DNA from: Bdellovibrio sp.
Lineage (GTDB): Bacteria > Bdellovibrionota > Bacteriovoracia > Bacteriovoracales > Bacteriovoracaceae
Assembly (NCBI GenBank): GCA_022729855.1
Contig: DZBG01000001.1
Location: 1-64,000 of the forward strand
Direction of reading: 5' to 3'
DNA length: 64,000 bases
Shown one piece after another: positions 24,315 through 32,904 of this stretch. Made by a program: the position numbers and the translations under genes. A model generated the notes under the pieces. It had not been told where the DNA came from, did not search any database, and worked only from the letters and a program-made list of their open reading frames with translations. Each line of letters begins with the position of its first letter. The stretch's first letter is position 1.

Positions 24315-26393
24315 ATGGATAGGTTTTTTGAAAAACTTCGCATCTTTGCACAAAATTCAGATCTCTCATTAGCACTGGGACTTATCATGATCATCATGGT
24401 GATGATCGTGCCGATTCCACCAATGCTCATGGACTTACTTATTGCATTCAGTATCGGAATTTCAGTAATGATTCTCCTTATGTCTGTTTATGCTAAGAAG
24501 CCTCTGGATTTCTCTACTTTTCCTGCTGTTCTCCTTGTAACAACTCTTCTTCGTCTTGCTCTTAACGTAGCTTCTACTCGTAATATTCTTATTCATGGTG
24601 CTGCTGATGGAACTGCTGCTTCAGGAAAGATTATTGAATCTTTCGGAGAGTTCGTTGTTGGTGGTAACTATGCTGTGGGATTAATTATTTTTACGATTCT
24701 AGTTGTGATTAACTTTATCGTTATTACAAAAGGTGCTGGACGAGTGGCAGAGGTTTCTGCTCGATTTACATTAGATGCAATGCCAGGAAAGCAGATGGCC
24801 ATCGATGCAGATTTAAATGCAGGACTTATTGATGATAAAACGGCCAAGGCCAGACGTTCTGAAATTGCTCGAGAAGCAGATTTTTACGGGTCGATGGATG
24901 GTGCTTCAAAATTCGTAAGAGGAGATGCCATTGCAGGTATCTTGATTACAGCGATTAACGTTTTGGGTGGTATTGTTATTGGTGTCGCTCAAAATGATAT
25001 GAGTTTTGCAGATGCCGCAAGAACTTTTACTCTACTCACAGTAGGGGATGGACTTGTAGCACAGATCCCAGCTCTCGTTATTTCTACAGCTGCCGGTATG
25101 ATTGCCACTCGAAATAATGATGGTAATGCACTTGGTGGACAGATTAATGCTGAATTTAAAATTCATCCTAAAGCATTTTTTATTAGCGGTGGTGCTCTTG
25201 GAATGTTTGCCTTGATTCCAGGATTTCCAGGAATGCCATTTATGATCATGGGAATGGCATTGGGGTTTGCTGGATATAGAATTGATAAATCTAATGAGAA
25301 AAAGATTGTTGATGATGCAAAAGTGGCAGTGGATGCAGAGAAAAAACCAGCAGGTGAAACTCTTGAATCTCTTCTGGCCGTGGAGCTTGTTCAACTAGAA
25401 GTTGGATATGGTCTCGTGAGTTTAGTGGATGCTGAACAAAACGGTGATCTTCTTGAACGTATCTCTCATATTAGAAAACAATTTGCTGTGGATTGGGGGG
25501 TTATTATTCCTTCAGTTCGTATTAAAGATAATCTTGAATTAAAGCCAGGTGGATATTCTGTGAAACTTAAAGGGATTGAGATCGCTAAGGGCGAGCTTAT
25601 GCCGGATTATTTCATGGCAATGGATCCAGGGACAGTCATTGAAAGAATGGAAGGGGTTGAGACAACGGAACCAGTTTTTGGTCTTCCAGCTGTTTGGGTC
25701 ACTGACGATCAACGTGATGAGGCTCAGTATAATGGTTACACAGTGGTTGATCTTTCAACTGTTATTGCCACTCATATCACAGAAGTGCTTAAAGCAAATC
25801 TTAACGAGCTGTTTGGTCGTCAAGAACTTGTTAAAGTGATCGATTCGTTTAAAGAAGAAAATCCTAAAATTGTTTCAGATCTTATTCCAGATATTATGAC
25901 TCTTGGAACTGTGCTTAAAGTGATGCAGAACCTTCTTCGCGAAGGAGTTTCTGTTCGTGACTTAAGAACAATCATGGAGACACTTGCTGAGTTTGGAACT
26001 TCATCAAAAGATCCTGAGAATTTAACTGAGTATGTTCGTCAGGCCCTTTATAGAACTATTACAGAAAGAATAAAGAGTTCGCAGGGAGATGTTCCTCTCT
26101 TTACTCTCGATAGAACTCTTGAAGAAACAATCGCTCGCAGTATTATCCAAACCGATCATGGATCACAATTAAATCTTGATCCTAAAACGACTCAAACAAT
26201 CCTTGCGACTTTAAATGAAAAAATTGAAGAGGCGACAGGAATGGGAGAGAAAATGGTGATTCTTTGTTCACCTGTTATTCGTCGTCATTTTAAAAGACTG
26301 ACTGAAAAATTTATTCCTAATTTAATAGTGGTGAGTCATAATGAATTAAGTCCAGATGTTAATATTAGGTCTCTTGGTAGCGTAAGGTTATAA
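24315..26393 (+). CDS. flhA: flagellar export protein FlhA
   Basis: Largest export-gate component, forming the nonameric cytoplasmic ring that receives chaperone-substrate complexes. 692 aa with about eight N-terminal membrane segments, the FHIPEP-type loop (GAGRVAEVSARFTLDAMPGK, then QMAIDADLNAGLI), and the cytoplasmic domain from about residue 330 (VELVQLEVGYGLVSLVD, TLGTVLKVMQNLLREGVSVRD). GGGGAG precedes the ATG. It is followed after two bases by flhF. Confidence 0.97.
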   Translation: MDRFFEKLRIFAQNSDLSLALGLIMIIMVMIVPIPPMLMDLLIAFSIGISVMILLMSVYAKKPLDFSTFPAVLLVTTLLRLALNVASTRNILIHGAADGTAASGKIIESFGEFVVGGNYAVGLIIFTILVVINFIVITKGAGRVAEVSARFTLDAMPGKQMAIDADLNAGLIDDKTAKARRSEIAREADFYGSMDGASKFVRGDAIAGILITAINVLGGIVIGVAQNDMSFADAARTFTLLTVGDGLVAQIPALVISTAAGMIATRNNDGNALGGQINAEFKIHPKAFFISGGALGMFALIPGFPGMPFMIMGMALGFAGYRIDKSNEKKIVDDAKVAVDAEKKPAGETLESLLAVELVQLEVGYGLVSLVDAEQNGDLLERISHIRKQFAVDWGVIIPSVRIKDNLELKPGGYSVKLKGIEIAKGELMPDYFMAMDPGTVIERMEGVETTEPVFGLPAVWVTDDQRDEAQYNGYTVVDLSTVIATHITEVLKANLNELFGRQELVKVIDSFKEENPKIVSDLIPDIMTLGTVLKVMQNLLREGVSVRDLRTIMETLAEFGTSSKDPENLTEYVRQALYRTITERIKSSQGDVPLFTLDRTLEETIARSIIQTDHGSQLNLDPKTTQTILATLNEKIEEATGMGEKMVILCSPVIRRHFKRLTEKFIPNLIVVSHNELSPDVNIRSLGSVRL

Positions 26394-26395
26394 GA

Positions 26396-27922
26396 ATGTT
26401 TGTTAAGAAGTTTGAAGCTGATACGCTAGAAGAGGCATTGCAGGCGGTTAAATCGGACCTCGGTCCTGATGCTATTATTTTGAAAACGATAACAAATAAA
26501 GGGCTTAAGGGCGCTTTTAAGAAAAAACGTATTGAGATTACGGCAGCAATCTCAGAGAGAAATTTTGAAAAAAAATCAAAGGTAGATAAGGTTCTTAACG
26601 ATGATCAAAAACAATCTTTCTACCAAAACTCGGCAACAAATATGAAAAACACAATTAATGATTATGGCCATAAAACTCAACCTCAAGCTAGTGGCGGTGG
26701 TTATGGTTCAATGGGACTCAATAAAGTCGTTAATACTTTGGCCAAGGGCGGAGCAAGCCTTGCAGATGCTACAAATAAAACAACTTCAATTTTAAAAAAT
26801 AGCTTAGATGATTTCTTAAATACAGAAGCGGCCAGTGGTGGAATGGATGATTTCATTAATGATGCTTTTGATGAAGAAGAAACACCCGTTGCCCCAGTGA
26901 GAGCGGCTCCCACACAACGTGGAAGATATTCGGAACCACCTGAAGCTTTCAGAACCCCAGTTCAACCAGTAAGAGCAGAAAGATATGCTGAAGAAGAGCG
27001 AGCTGCACCTACAAGTGGTGTGAGTAAAGAAGCTTATCAAGAGCTAAAACATGAATTTAGAACTCAGCAAAATAAAATAGAACTTTTAGAAAAAAAATTA
27101 TCTGAGCTGACTCAAAATTATCAATTTAACCAAAAATTGATGTCAGAAGCTCAAGGTGTTTTCCAATTAAGAACAACTCTGAAGTCTTTAGGAATTGATG
27201 AGGGTCTTATTATTGAACTCATCAAAAAGGCCAGCTACGAGCTCACGAAAGAAGATCTTGAGAATCCTGATGTGGTTTTTGAATTTGCTCTGAGAGATAT
27301 GGCGAGCTCAATTAAATGTGAGTACCCATTATTTGCAAAAGTAGATCAAGGTCGTCCAGTAATGACTATTTTGGTCTCAGAAGCCGCTTCTGGGCAAAGT
27401 TCAATGAGCATGAAAGTCGCCATTCTTAAAAAAGATGTAACTCTTATACAGTTCTCAGAAGATTCTCAGAACTCTGGCAGTACAGATTTTGCCGCTCAGG
27501 TATTCGGAATCAAGGTTGAGAAGGCCCAGACCCCCTCTGAAGTGGTAAGTTTGGCCCGTAAATCATTTGAACAAAAAAAGTCTGTTTTAGTGGATTTACG
27601 TCTTAACCATAAGAATACAGAGGATATTAAGAAGTTTGTAGAGAGCTTAAGACGCTCTTTTGAAAACGTCGAAATCCTATGCACAATTTCAGCAATTCAC
27701 GCAGAACTTTATAATAGAAAAATTCTTGCCCGATATAAGGAAATTCTAGATGGAGTTATAATTTCTCATGTGGATCTTTGTATGAACTTTGGATCACTAT
27801 TCAATGTTCACAGACACCACAATAATCTGCCTCTCAAATTCTTCGGTACAGGCCCAATGGTGCCAGATGACTTAGAAGGAGCGACGGCAGAGAGATTAAT
27901 GGCAGGGTTGTTTCAGTTTTAA
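26396..27922 (+). CDS. flhF: FlhF-like protein with all GTPase motifs lost
   Basis: FlhF is the SRP-type GTPase that places the polar flagellum. This 508-aa protein keeps the FlhF N-terminus (MFVKKFEADTLEEALQAVKSDLGPDAIILKT), a long basic/Pro-rich linker, a helical N domain (about 210-315) and the C-terminal FFGTGPMVPDDLEGATAERLM. The nucleotide-binding motifs are gone. The P-loop position reads SEAASGQSSM (residues 328-337) instead of GPTGVGKTTT, the DTAGR position reads DLRLN (400-404), and the TKLDE position reads SHVDL (457-461). The frame is intact with normal codon use, so this is not a pseudogene or an obvious sequencing error. A GTP-independent scaffold role is likely. Confidence 0.88.
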   Translation: MFVKKFEADTLEEALQAVKSDLGPDAIILKTITNKGLKGAFKKKRIEITAAISERNFEKKSKVDKVLNDDQKQSFYQNSATNMKNTINDYGHKTQPQASGGGYGSMGLNKVVNTLAKGGASLADATNKTTSILKNSLDDFLNTEAASGGMDDFINDAFDEEETPVAPVRAAPTQRGRYSEPPEAFRTPVQPVRAERYAEEERAAPTSGVSKEAYQELKHEFRTQQNKIELLEKKLSELTQNYQFNQKLMSEAQGVFQLRTTLKSLGIDEGLIIELIKKASYELTKEDLENPDVVFEFALRDMASSIKCEYPLFAKVDQGRPVMTILVSEAASGQSSMSMKVAILKKDVTLIQFSEDSQNSGSTDFAAQVFGIKVEKAQTPSEVVSLARKSFEQKKSVLVDLRLNHKNTEDIKKFVESLRRSFENVEILCTISAIHAELYNRKILARYKEILDGVIISHVDLCMNFGSLFNVHRHHNNLPLKFFGTGPMVPDDLEGATAERLMAGLFQF

Positions 27923-27982
27923 GTATTTGATTTTTGTGATCCGCTGACAGGAAGTCGGTGGTGAAAAGTAGACAGGAGGTCT

Positions 27983-28849
27983 ATGGACAAGGCCAGTGAG
28001 TGGTTGCTATCACACAGCTCTGCAATTCAAACTAAGCGCGCTAAACGTATTCCAGGTGAGTCGCACAAGTGCTTCAAAATTTCCATCACTGGTGGAAAGG
28101 GTGGAGTCGGTAAGACATCTGTGGCCCTCAAAACAGCTCAAGAGCTGAGTAATTTGGGTTATAGAACACTCCTGATTGACTGCGATAGCAATCTTTCAAA
28201 TACCGCCATTAAATTAGGTCTTCCGTTAGATCAAAAATTTTGGAAACTTCTTTCATCAGAACTTAGTTTTGATGAGTGCATAATTAAGAGAGGGGATTTT
28301 CATCTTCTTCCTGCATGCAACGGAAGTGTGGATCTTTTTGAATCAAAATTAAATTTTGATGAAGTCATGATCGATATTATTTCATCTCACGAAGATGAAT
28401 ATGATTATATCCTTTTGGATTGTCCTGCTGGCCTTTCAAAAGAGTCTCTTACACTCAGTGCTTATTGTGATTTTCGTTGGATCGTTGTGACTCCAGATAA
28501 ATCATCAATCACTGATTCATACTCTCTAGTAAAAATTCTTAACACGAAATACGGCGTGAAAGAAAATCATCTCTTAGTAAACATGTATAGTACTGATCGC
28601 CAATTTCAAAAAGTGGTTATTACTCTTAGTGAAACTATCGAGAATTTCTTAAATGCAAGAACAAATATTCTTGGAGGCATCAAAAAGTTTGATGTTGCTA
28701 ACGATGAATTTGATACTTTTTTCCTATCTCCATCAAATTCTGAGTGGCATAAGAATTTTCTTAAAATGATTTTTGGATTTACCGATAAGTTGGTAAGTCC
28801 TGAGGCCGACTTTAGTCGAGCTTTGGGTTTTGAGCAAGAAGTTCACTAA
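27983..28849 (+). CDS. flhG: MinD-like ATPase FlhG (FleN/YlxH)
   Basis: MinD/ParA-type ATPase that limits flagellar number, normally by acting on FlhF. 288 aa with a deviant Walker A ISITGGKGGVGKTSVALK (residues 33-50), DCDSNLSNTA, and LLDCPAGLSKESL. Canonical FlhG starts with a DQAxxLR helix that supplies a glutamine to FlhF; here the start reads MDKASEWLL, with Lys in place of that Gln. A C-terminal membrane-binding helix is not obvious. Located between flhF and fliA as in most polar-flagellate operons. AGGAGG lies before the ATG. Confidence 0.92.
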   Translation: MDKASEWLLSHSSAIQTKRAKRIPGESHKCFKISITGGKGGVGKTSVALKTAQELSNLGYRTLLIDCDSNLSNTAIKLGLPLDQKFWKLLSSELSFDECIIKRGDFHLLPACNGSVDLFESKLNFDEVMIDIISSHEDEYDYILLDCPAGLSKESLTLSAYCDFRWIVVTPDKSSITDSYSLVKILNTKYGVKENHLLVNMYSTDRQFQKVVITLSETIENFLNARTNILGGIKKFDVANDEFDTFFLSPSNSEWHKNFLKMIFGFTDKLVSPEADFSRALGFEQEVH

Positions 28850-28880
28850 CCCTAAAAAAAATGATGCTAAGGAGAGCGAG

Positions 28881-29666
28881 ATGTCTTCACTAACGACAAA
28901 ACTTAAAAATTTAAAAGATTACAGAAATACGGTAGAGCCTCATATTAAGGATGAAATCATTCTTGAGTACGCTCCACTCGTAAAGTATATCGCGCAAAAA
29001 ATTGCATCTCGTCTTCCCTCAAATATTGAGCTAGATGATTTAATTTCTTGTGGGGTTATTGGACTCATGGATGCCATCGAAAAATTCGATTCATCTCGTG
29101 ATAACAAATTCAAAACTTATGCTGAATTTCGTATTCGTGGTGCCATTCTTGACGAACTTCGCTCTCAAGACTGGGTTCCTCGTTCAGTTCGTGAAAAAGC
29201 TAAAATCGTTGAAAAAGCTTACGCTAAACTTGATAAAGAGTTTGGTCGTCCAGCGACTGATGATGAAATGTGTACAGAGCTTCAATGTTCAATGGATGAA
29301 TTCCATGAACTTATCAATAAATCAAAATCAGTATCGTTAATGAATATTGATGATGCTGCAGCAATGAGTAAGGGTGATAAGAAGCTAATGGTTTCTCTTA
29401 TGGAGACTTCACGCTCTGCTAACCCACAAACAGCTGTTGGTTATAAGCGTGCTCAAGAAGTTATTAAAGAAGGAATTAAAACTCTTCCTGAAAAACAACG
29501 TCTTGTTCTTTCACTTTATTATTTCGAAGATCTTAACCTTAAAGAGATTGGCCAGGTTCTAGATGTAACTGAGTCACGTGTGTCTCAGCTTCATACTCAA
29601 GCGATCATTAAGCTTAAAGCTAAACTTCGTAATCAATTTGATTCAGTTGAAGATCTTGCTGGTTAA
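28881..29666 (+). CDS. fliA: flagellar sigma factor FliA (sigma28)
   Basis: Alternative sigma factor for late flagellar genes. 261 aa from the ATG preceded by AAGGAGAG; a TTG inside flhG was rejected as start. Region 2 reads ELDDLISCGVIGLMDAIEKFD and KFKTYAEFRIRGAILDELRSQDW, region 3 VPRSVREKAK, and region 4 LPEKQRLVLSLYYFEDLNLKEIGQVLDVTESRVSQLHTQA. Last gene of the operon, followed by a strong terminator. Confidence 0.97.
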   Translation: MSSLTTKLKNLKDYRNTVEPHIKDEIILEYAPLVKYIAQKIASRLPSNIELDDLISCGVIGLMDAIEKFDSSRDNKFKTYAEFRIRGAILDELRSQDWVPRSVREKAKIVEKAYAKLDKEFGRPATDDEMCTELQCSMDEFHELINKSKSVSLMNIDDAAAMSKGDKKLMVSLMETSRSANPQTAVGYKRAQEVIKEGIKTLPEKQRLVLSLYYFEDLNLKEIGQVLDVTESRVSQLHTQAIIKLKAKLRNQFDSVEDLAG

Positions 29667-29700
29667 TTAGTCGATTTCAAATTCAAAAAGTTTCGCTCAT

Positions 29701-29732
29701 AAAAAAAGCCCCGAACGTTCGGGGCTTTTTTT
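29701..29732. terminator. terminator of the flagellar operon
   Basis: A7, then the palindromic stem GCCCCGAA-CG-TTCGGGGC, then T7; symmetric and probably bidirectional. Confidence 0.92.
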
Positions 29733-29776
29733 ATCCTGTAATTTCTAAGGCTTGAAGAGTACTTGCTTGTAGCACT

Positions 29777-29803
29777 CAAGAATTCCTCTCTGTCATCCGA
29801 TAA
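29777..29803 (+). promoter_or_regulatory. possible sigma28 promoter
   Basis: CAAG, 15-nt spacer, TCCGATAA, compared with the FliA consensus TAAA-N15-GCCGATAA. The start would be close to the ATG. CGATAA also occurs elsewhere without such a role, so the call is weak. Confidence 0.25.
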
Positions 29804-29810
29804 GCACACA

Positions 29811-30485
29811 ATGATAAGAATAGTACTTTCACTTCTCTTTCTCGCTTCCTGTGCTCATGAGTCTACTCATCGCTCTGAAGCGCCTGATTGGACCAAAAGC
29901 GTGCGCAATGGGGACGAAGGGCTTAAGGTCCAGCATGGGAGTAAAATCTTCTACCGCAGAGTCGCAGGAAGTGCAGAGTTCTCCAAACAAACTTCATGTG
30001 AGTTAGTTGTTTTTAAGGTCGAAGAAGATCTCAAAAAAGAGTTTCCTAGTGCCACTCAAATTCCTTATACCGTTGAAAGTTTATACTACGATGATTTTCA
30101 TCAAGACTGTGCTGTCACTATCTCAATTAATAATCATTTTGAAAGATCACCAGCAGCTGTCAGCTCAGAAATCCCTCAAGAACTAGAAAGACTTGAAGCT
30201 TTGAAGTCAAAAGAGTATCTCTCTGATGATGAGGTGGCCGAAATACTGAGTTTAAGAACAGAAATAGTAAAAAAATATGCGATGACTGGACTTTCAATTG
30301 AGGAGTTTCAAAAATTTTCTCATGAGAAAGTATCCAAAATTGAATCTAATACACTTTGCTCTAAAAGTTTTAAGACTCATACATTCTCCATTCATGGAGC
30401 CGCAGAAATCTGTTGGTTAAATGATCATATTCAAGGTTACTGCACACCAAAATCAAATCAATGTTGGATGAGATCACCGTTCTAA
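29811..30485 (+). CDS. lipoprotein, unknown
   Basis: A 224-aa lipoprotein from this ATG (MIRIVLSLLFLASCAHE, lipobox LASC, Cys14); a TTG further upstream would bury the signal peptide and was rejected. The body has one acidic helical segment (IPQELERLEALKSKEYLSDDEVAEILSL) and six more cysteines, including a C-terminal cluster (EICWLND, GYCTPKSNQCW) suggesting disulfides. No family recognised. It follows fliA and may or may not belong to the motility regulon. Confidence 0.7.
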   Translation: MIRIVLSLLFLASCAHESTHRSEAPDWTKSVRNGDEGLKVQHGSKIFYRRVAGSAEFSKQTSCELVVFKVEEDLKKEFPSATQIPYTVESLYYDDFHQDCAVTISINNHFERSPAAVSSEIPQELERLEALKSKEYLSDDEVAEILSLRTEIVKKYAMTGLSIEEFQKFSHEKVSKIESNTLCSKSFKTHTFSIHGAAEICWLNDHIQGYCTPKSNQCWMRSPF

Positions 30486-30524
30486 TTGAAACGCTCAAGT
30501 ATCTTTTTTTTCATCCATCTCTTT

Positions 30525-30550
30525 TCAATCCCTTCTTAATTAGTCGATAA
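30525..30550 (+). promoter_or_regulatory. possible sigma28 promoter
   Basis: TCAA, 14-nt spacer, GTCGATAA upstream of the PAS/coiled-coil gene. Similar to the FliA consensus, but the spacer is one short. Weak. Confidence 0.22.
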
Positions 30551-30585
30551 TTTAAATAGTGGAATTTACAACAAAAGGTCTGACC

Positions 30586-32901
30586 ATGGATTGGAAAAAA
30601 ACCTTGAATCGCTCGATGTGGACACTACACGGGTTTTTCTTTGTGATGGTAGCAACAGGAGTTGCTATTAGTCTGTATGCATTACGTTTGAATAATCTTC
30701 AAGCTGATCATGAGTCGCGTGCTGCAAAGGTACAAGAACTTGTCACTAAGGTTCAATCTCAAGAGAGTTTTGAGAAAATATCAAAATCACTTCTGCAAGG
30801 TAAGGCCGAGAGGGCCTATGATGAATATTCTGAACTTGGAAAAAATATTGCTGAACTTGAATCTATTTTAGGAATCAAAGTTTCAAAAGATTTGGGTCTA
30901 GGTCTCAGAACTTTCAAAAAACTCATTAATCAAAATTCTTCATTCTCAGATCCTGATGAAGCACTTAAGGTTTTAAACTCAAAAATTGCGGCCCTTGATA
31001 GTGTCGCGAAGACGAATAGCTTTAAAACAATTGAAGCGACTGCTGGGCTTATGAAAAGAAGAGCTGATTCAATCAATCCTCAAACTGTTTCTGGGATGGC
31101 GCAACTCTCTTATCTTGAATCCGATTTAAAAAGATTAGAAAGAGTGGTAACTGGTTCGTCTCTGACTGATGCTGAGAAAGCAGGCCTTGGAAATCGTTTC
31201 TCAGGAATGATGACTGAAATCACCATGCTTAAGAATATCTTTCAACAATCTCGTGATTTAAAAGTTCATAGTGAGCAGGCGACAATCGCTGTAAACACTT
31301 GGGTCAAAGATCTATCAGTGAGAGTGAAAGATACAAATTTATTAAAAGAAGAAAAACAAGAGCAGTTGATTTTGATGCTCGTAGGATTTTTAAGTTTTAT
31401 TGCCATTGGTTGGGTAATGGTGGCCTACTTATTTAGATGGCAAAAGAATAAAATCTCATCTGATATGGAAGAGGAGCTTAAGCTTCTGATTAAAAAAGGT
31501 CTGATGGAAGATCAGAGATTTGTTTTTGATAATTATTCAACAAAGACTCAGCAAGAGCTAGTCACTTTGATGGATCAGTTAAAAATCAAGCTCTCACTTG
31601 GTGGACTTCTCCATGAAGGACTTCCGTTTGCAGGCTTCATGGTAGATAAGCATTTTAAAGTGACATGGTGGAATCAATTATTCTGTGATCAACTTTTTCT
31701 CTCTGATGAAGAAGTCGAGTCAGATACTTTTAACTGGGACTATATTCGTGATTATTTAAATATCACTGAAGGTGACCCTGTTTACGAAGCATTGGTTAAT
31801 AAAATCGCTGGAATTTATCCTGTGAAAATTAAGTCAGATGAACTCTCTCCAGCACTTCCTTATGAAATGTATGTGAGTCCTATCACGGCCAACCGTGAGG
31901 ATAGAGTGATGATTTTCTTTTATCCACTCATGTCAGTGAAAGAATCAATCGATCAACAAGTTGAGCAAATTAAAAAACCTCTTCTTCAGGTTCTTGAATT
32001 ATGGTCGAAAGATAAAATGACTGAAGATGATAAAGCAATCTTTGATAAAGACTTTAAACATATCGATCAACATGATCTGTATTTAAAAGTCATTGGAATT
32101 TACGATACAGTGAAAGCTGATCGTACAGACCTTCTAAATTCAATGCTTGATCTTGAAAAAGAGAATGTTGATTATTTTACAGCTCTCAAAAATGTAAAAG
32201 AACTTAATACGCAGAGAAAAGAAGAGCTTAAAAAAGAAATGCGCCTTGTAAATGAAATGAAGATGACATTACTTGAGACGATTGAAAAATCTGATCAATT
32301 AATGAATATCAATAAAGTCGTACTGGGACAGAATGATGAACTTAAAGGTCAGGCACAACAGATTCAAATGAAGACTCAAAGTGTTCTTAAAAAGCACAAA
32401 GAAACTTCTGAGGTCATCGTACAGCTTGATGGAATTAAAACTGATTATAAGAAATTGAAGTTTGAGCTCATGGAAATTAAGGCCAAACTTATTTCAATGA
32501 ATAATTCATTTATTTCATCGATGCCAGTTCTTGATGAGCAACAATCTAAACTTGTAAATCGTTACAAGGATGAGCTTGCCCGACTTGATTTTAACGTGGC
32601 CACTCTTGATAAAAAATTATCTCAACTTGATGTGATCTTTTCAAAACTTCAAGTGATGTATGATCAACCTTCTGAGCAGTTTAATTTTAATTTTATGACT
32701 TCTCAAAAAGATCATTCATTACGTGAGAGTATCTCACAGCTTCAAAAAGACTTTGCTTATCAAGAAGAAGCGATCGTTGATCAATTTCAATCGATCTTTG
32801 ATTTACTCAAAAGTGATTCGAAAGGTCTTCAGATGTTGGATGAAGTGGCTTCAAGACATCTTGATGCCCCTTACGCTGAATCACACAGCTCGCTTCAGTA
32901 A
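30586..32901 (+). CDS. membrane PAS / coiled-coil protein
   Basis: A 771-aa protein from the ATG preceded by AAAGG; a GTG nine codons upstream is less likely. Two membrane segments (about residues 12-33 and 260-283) enclose a helical periplasmic region with four-helix sensor character. On the cytoplasmic side comes a PAS-like domain (about 345-455, GLPFAGFMVDKHFKVTWWNQLFCDQLFL). A coiled coil of about 250 residues (KENVDYFTALKNVKELN ... LKFELMEIKAKL) ends the protein. This is the layout of a receptor, but no histidine-kinase, GGDEF or chemoreceptor tip sequence is present. It may act by direct binding, possibly at the flagellar pole given the neighbours. Four bases separate it from the next gene. 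Confidence 0.75.
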   Translation: MDWKKTLNRSMWTLHGFFFVMVATGVAISLYALRLNNLQADHESRAAKVQELVTKVQSQESFEKISKSLLQGKAERAYDEYSELGKNIAELESILGIKVSKDLGLGLRTFKKLINQNSSFSDPDEALKVLNSKIAALDSVAKTNSFKTIEATAGLMKRRADSINPQTVSGMAQLSYLESDLKRLERVVTGSSLTDAEKAGLGNRFSGMMTEITMLKNIFQQSRDLKVHSEQATIAVNTWVKDLSVRVKDTNLLKEEKQEQLILMLVGFLSFIAIGWVMVAYLFRWQKNKISSDMEEELKLLIKKGLMEDQRFVFDNYSTKTQQELVTLMDQLKIKLSLGGLLHEGLPFAGFMVDKHFKVTWWNQLFCDQLFLSDEEVESDTFNWDYIRDYLNITEGDPVYEALVNKIAGIYPVKIKSDELSPALPYEMYVSPITANREDRVMIFFYPLMSVKESIDQQVEQIKKPLLQVLELWSKDKMTEDDKAIFDKDFKHIDQHDLYLKVIGIYDTVKADRTDLLNSMLDLEKENVDYFTALKNVKELNTQRKEELKKEMRLVNEMKMTLLETIEKSDQLMNINKVVLGQNDELKGQAQQIQMKTQSVLKKHKETSEVIVQLDGIKTDYKKLKFELMEIKAKLISMNNSFISSMPVLDEQQSKLVNRYKDELARLDFNVATLDKKLSQLDVIFSKLQVMYDQPSEQFNFNFMTSQKDHSLRESISQLQKDFAYQEEAIVDQFQSIFDLLKSDSKGLQMLDEVASRHLDAPYAESHSSLQ

Positions 32902-32904
32902 TTC

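Noticed and set aside
26396-27922. flhF as a pseudogene or frameshifted gene
   Set aside because: The frame is open for 508 codons, codon use matches the neighbours, and both ends and the domain order are conserved. Only nucleotide-site residues are replaced.
28830-28880. Upstream TTG start for fliA inside flhG
   Set aside because: The ATG at 28881 has AAGGAGAG at good spacing, and the extra residues are not part of the sigma factor family.
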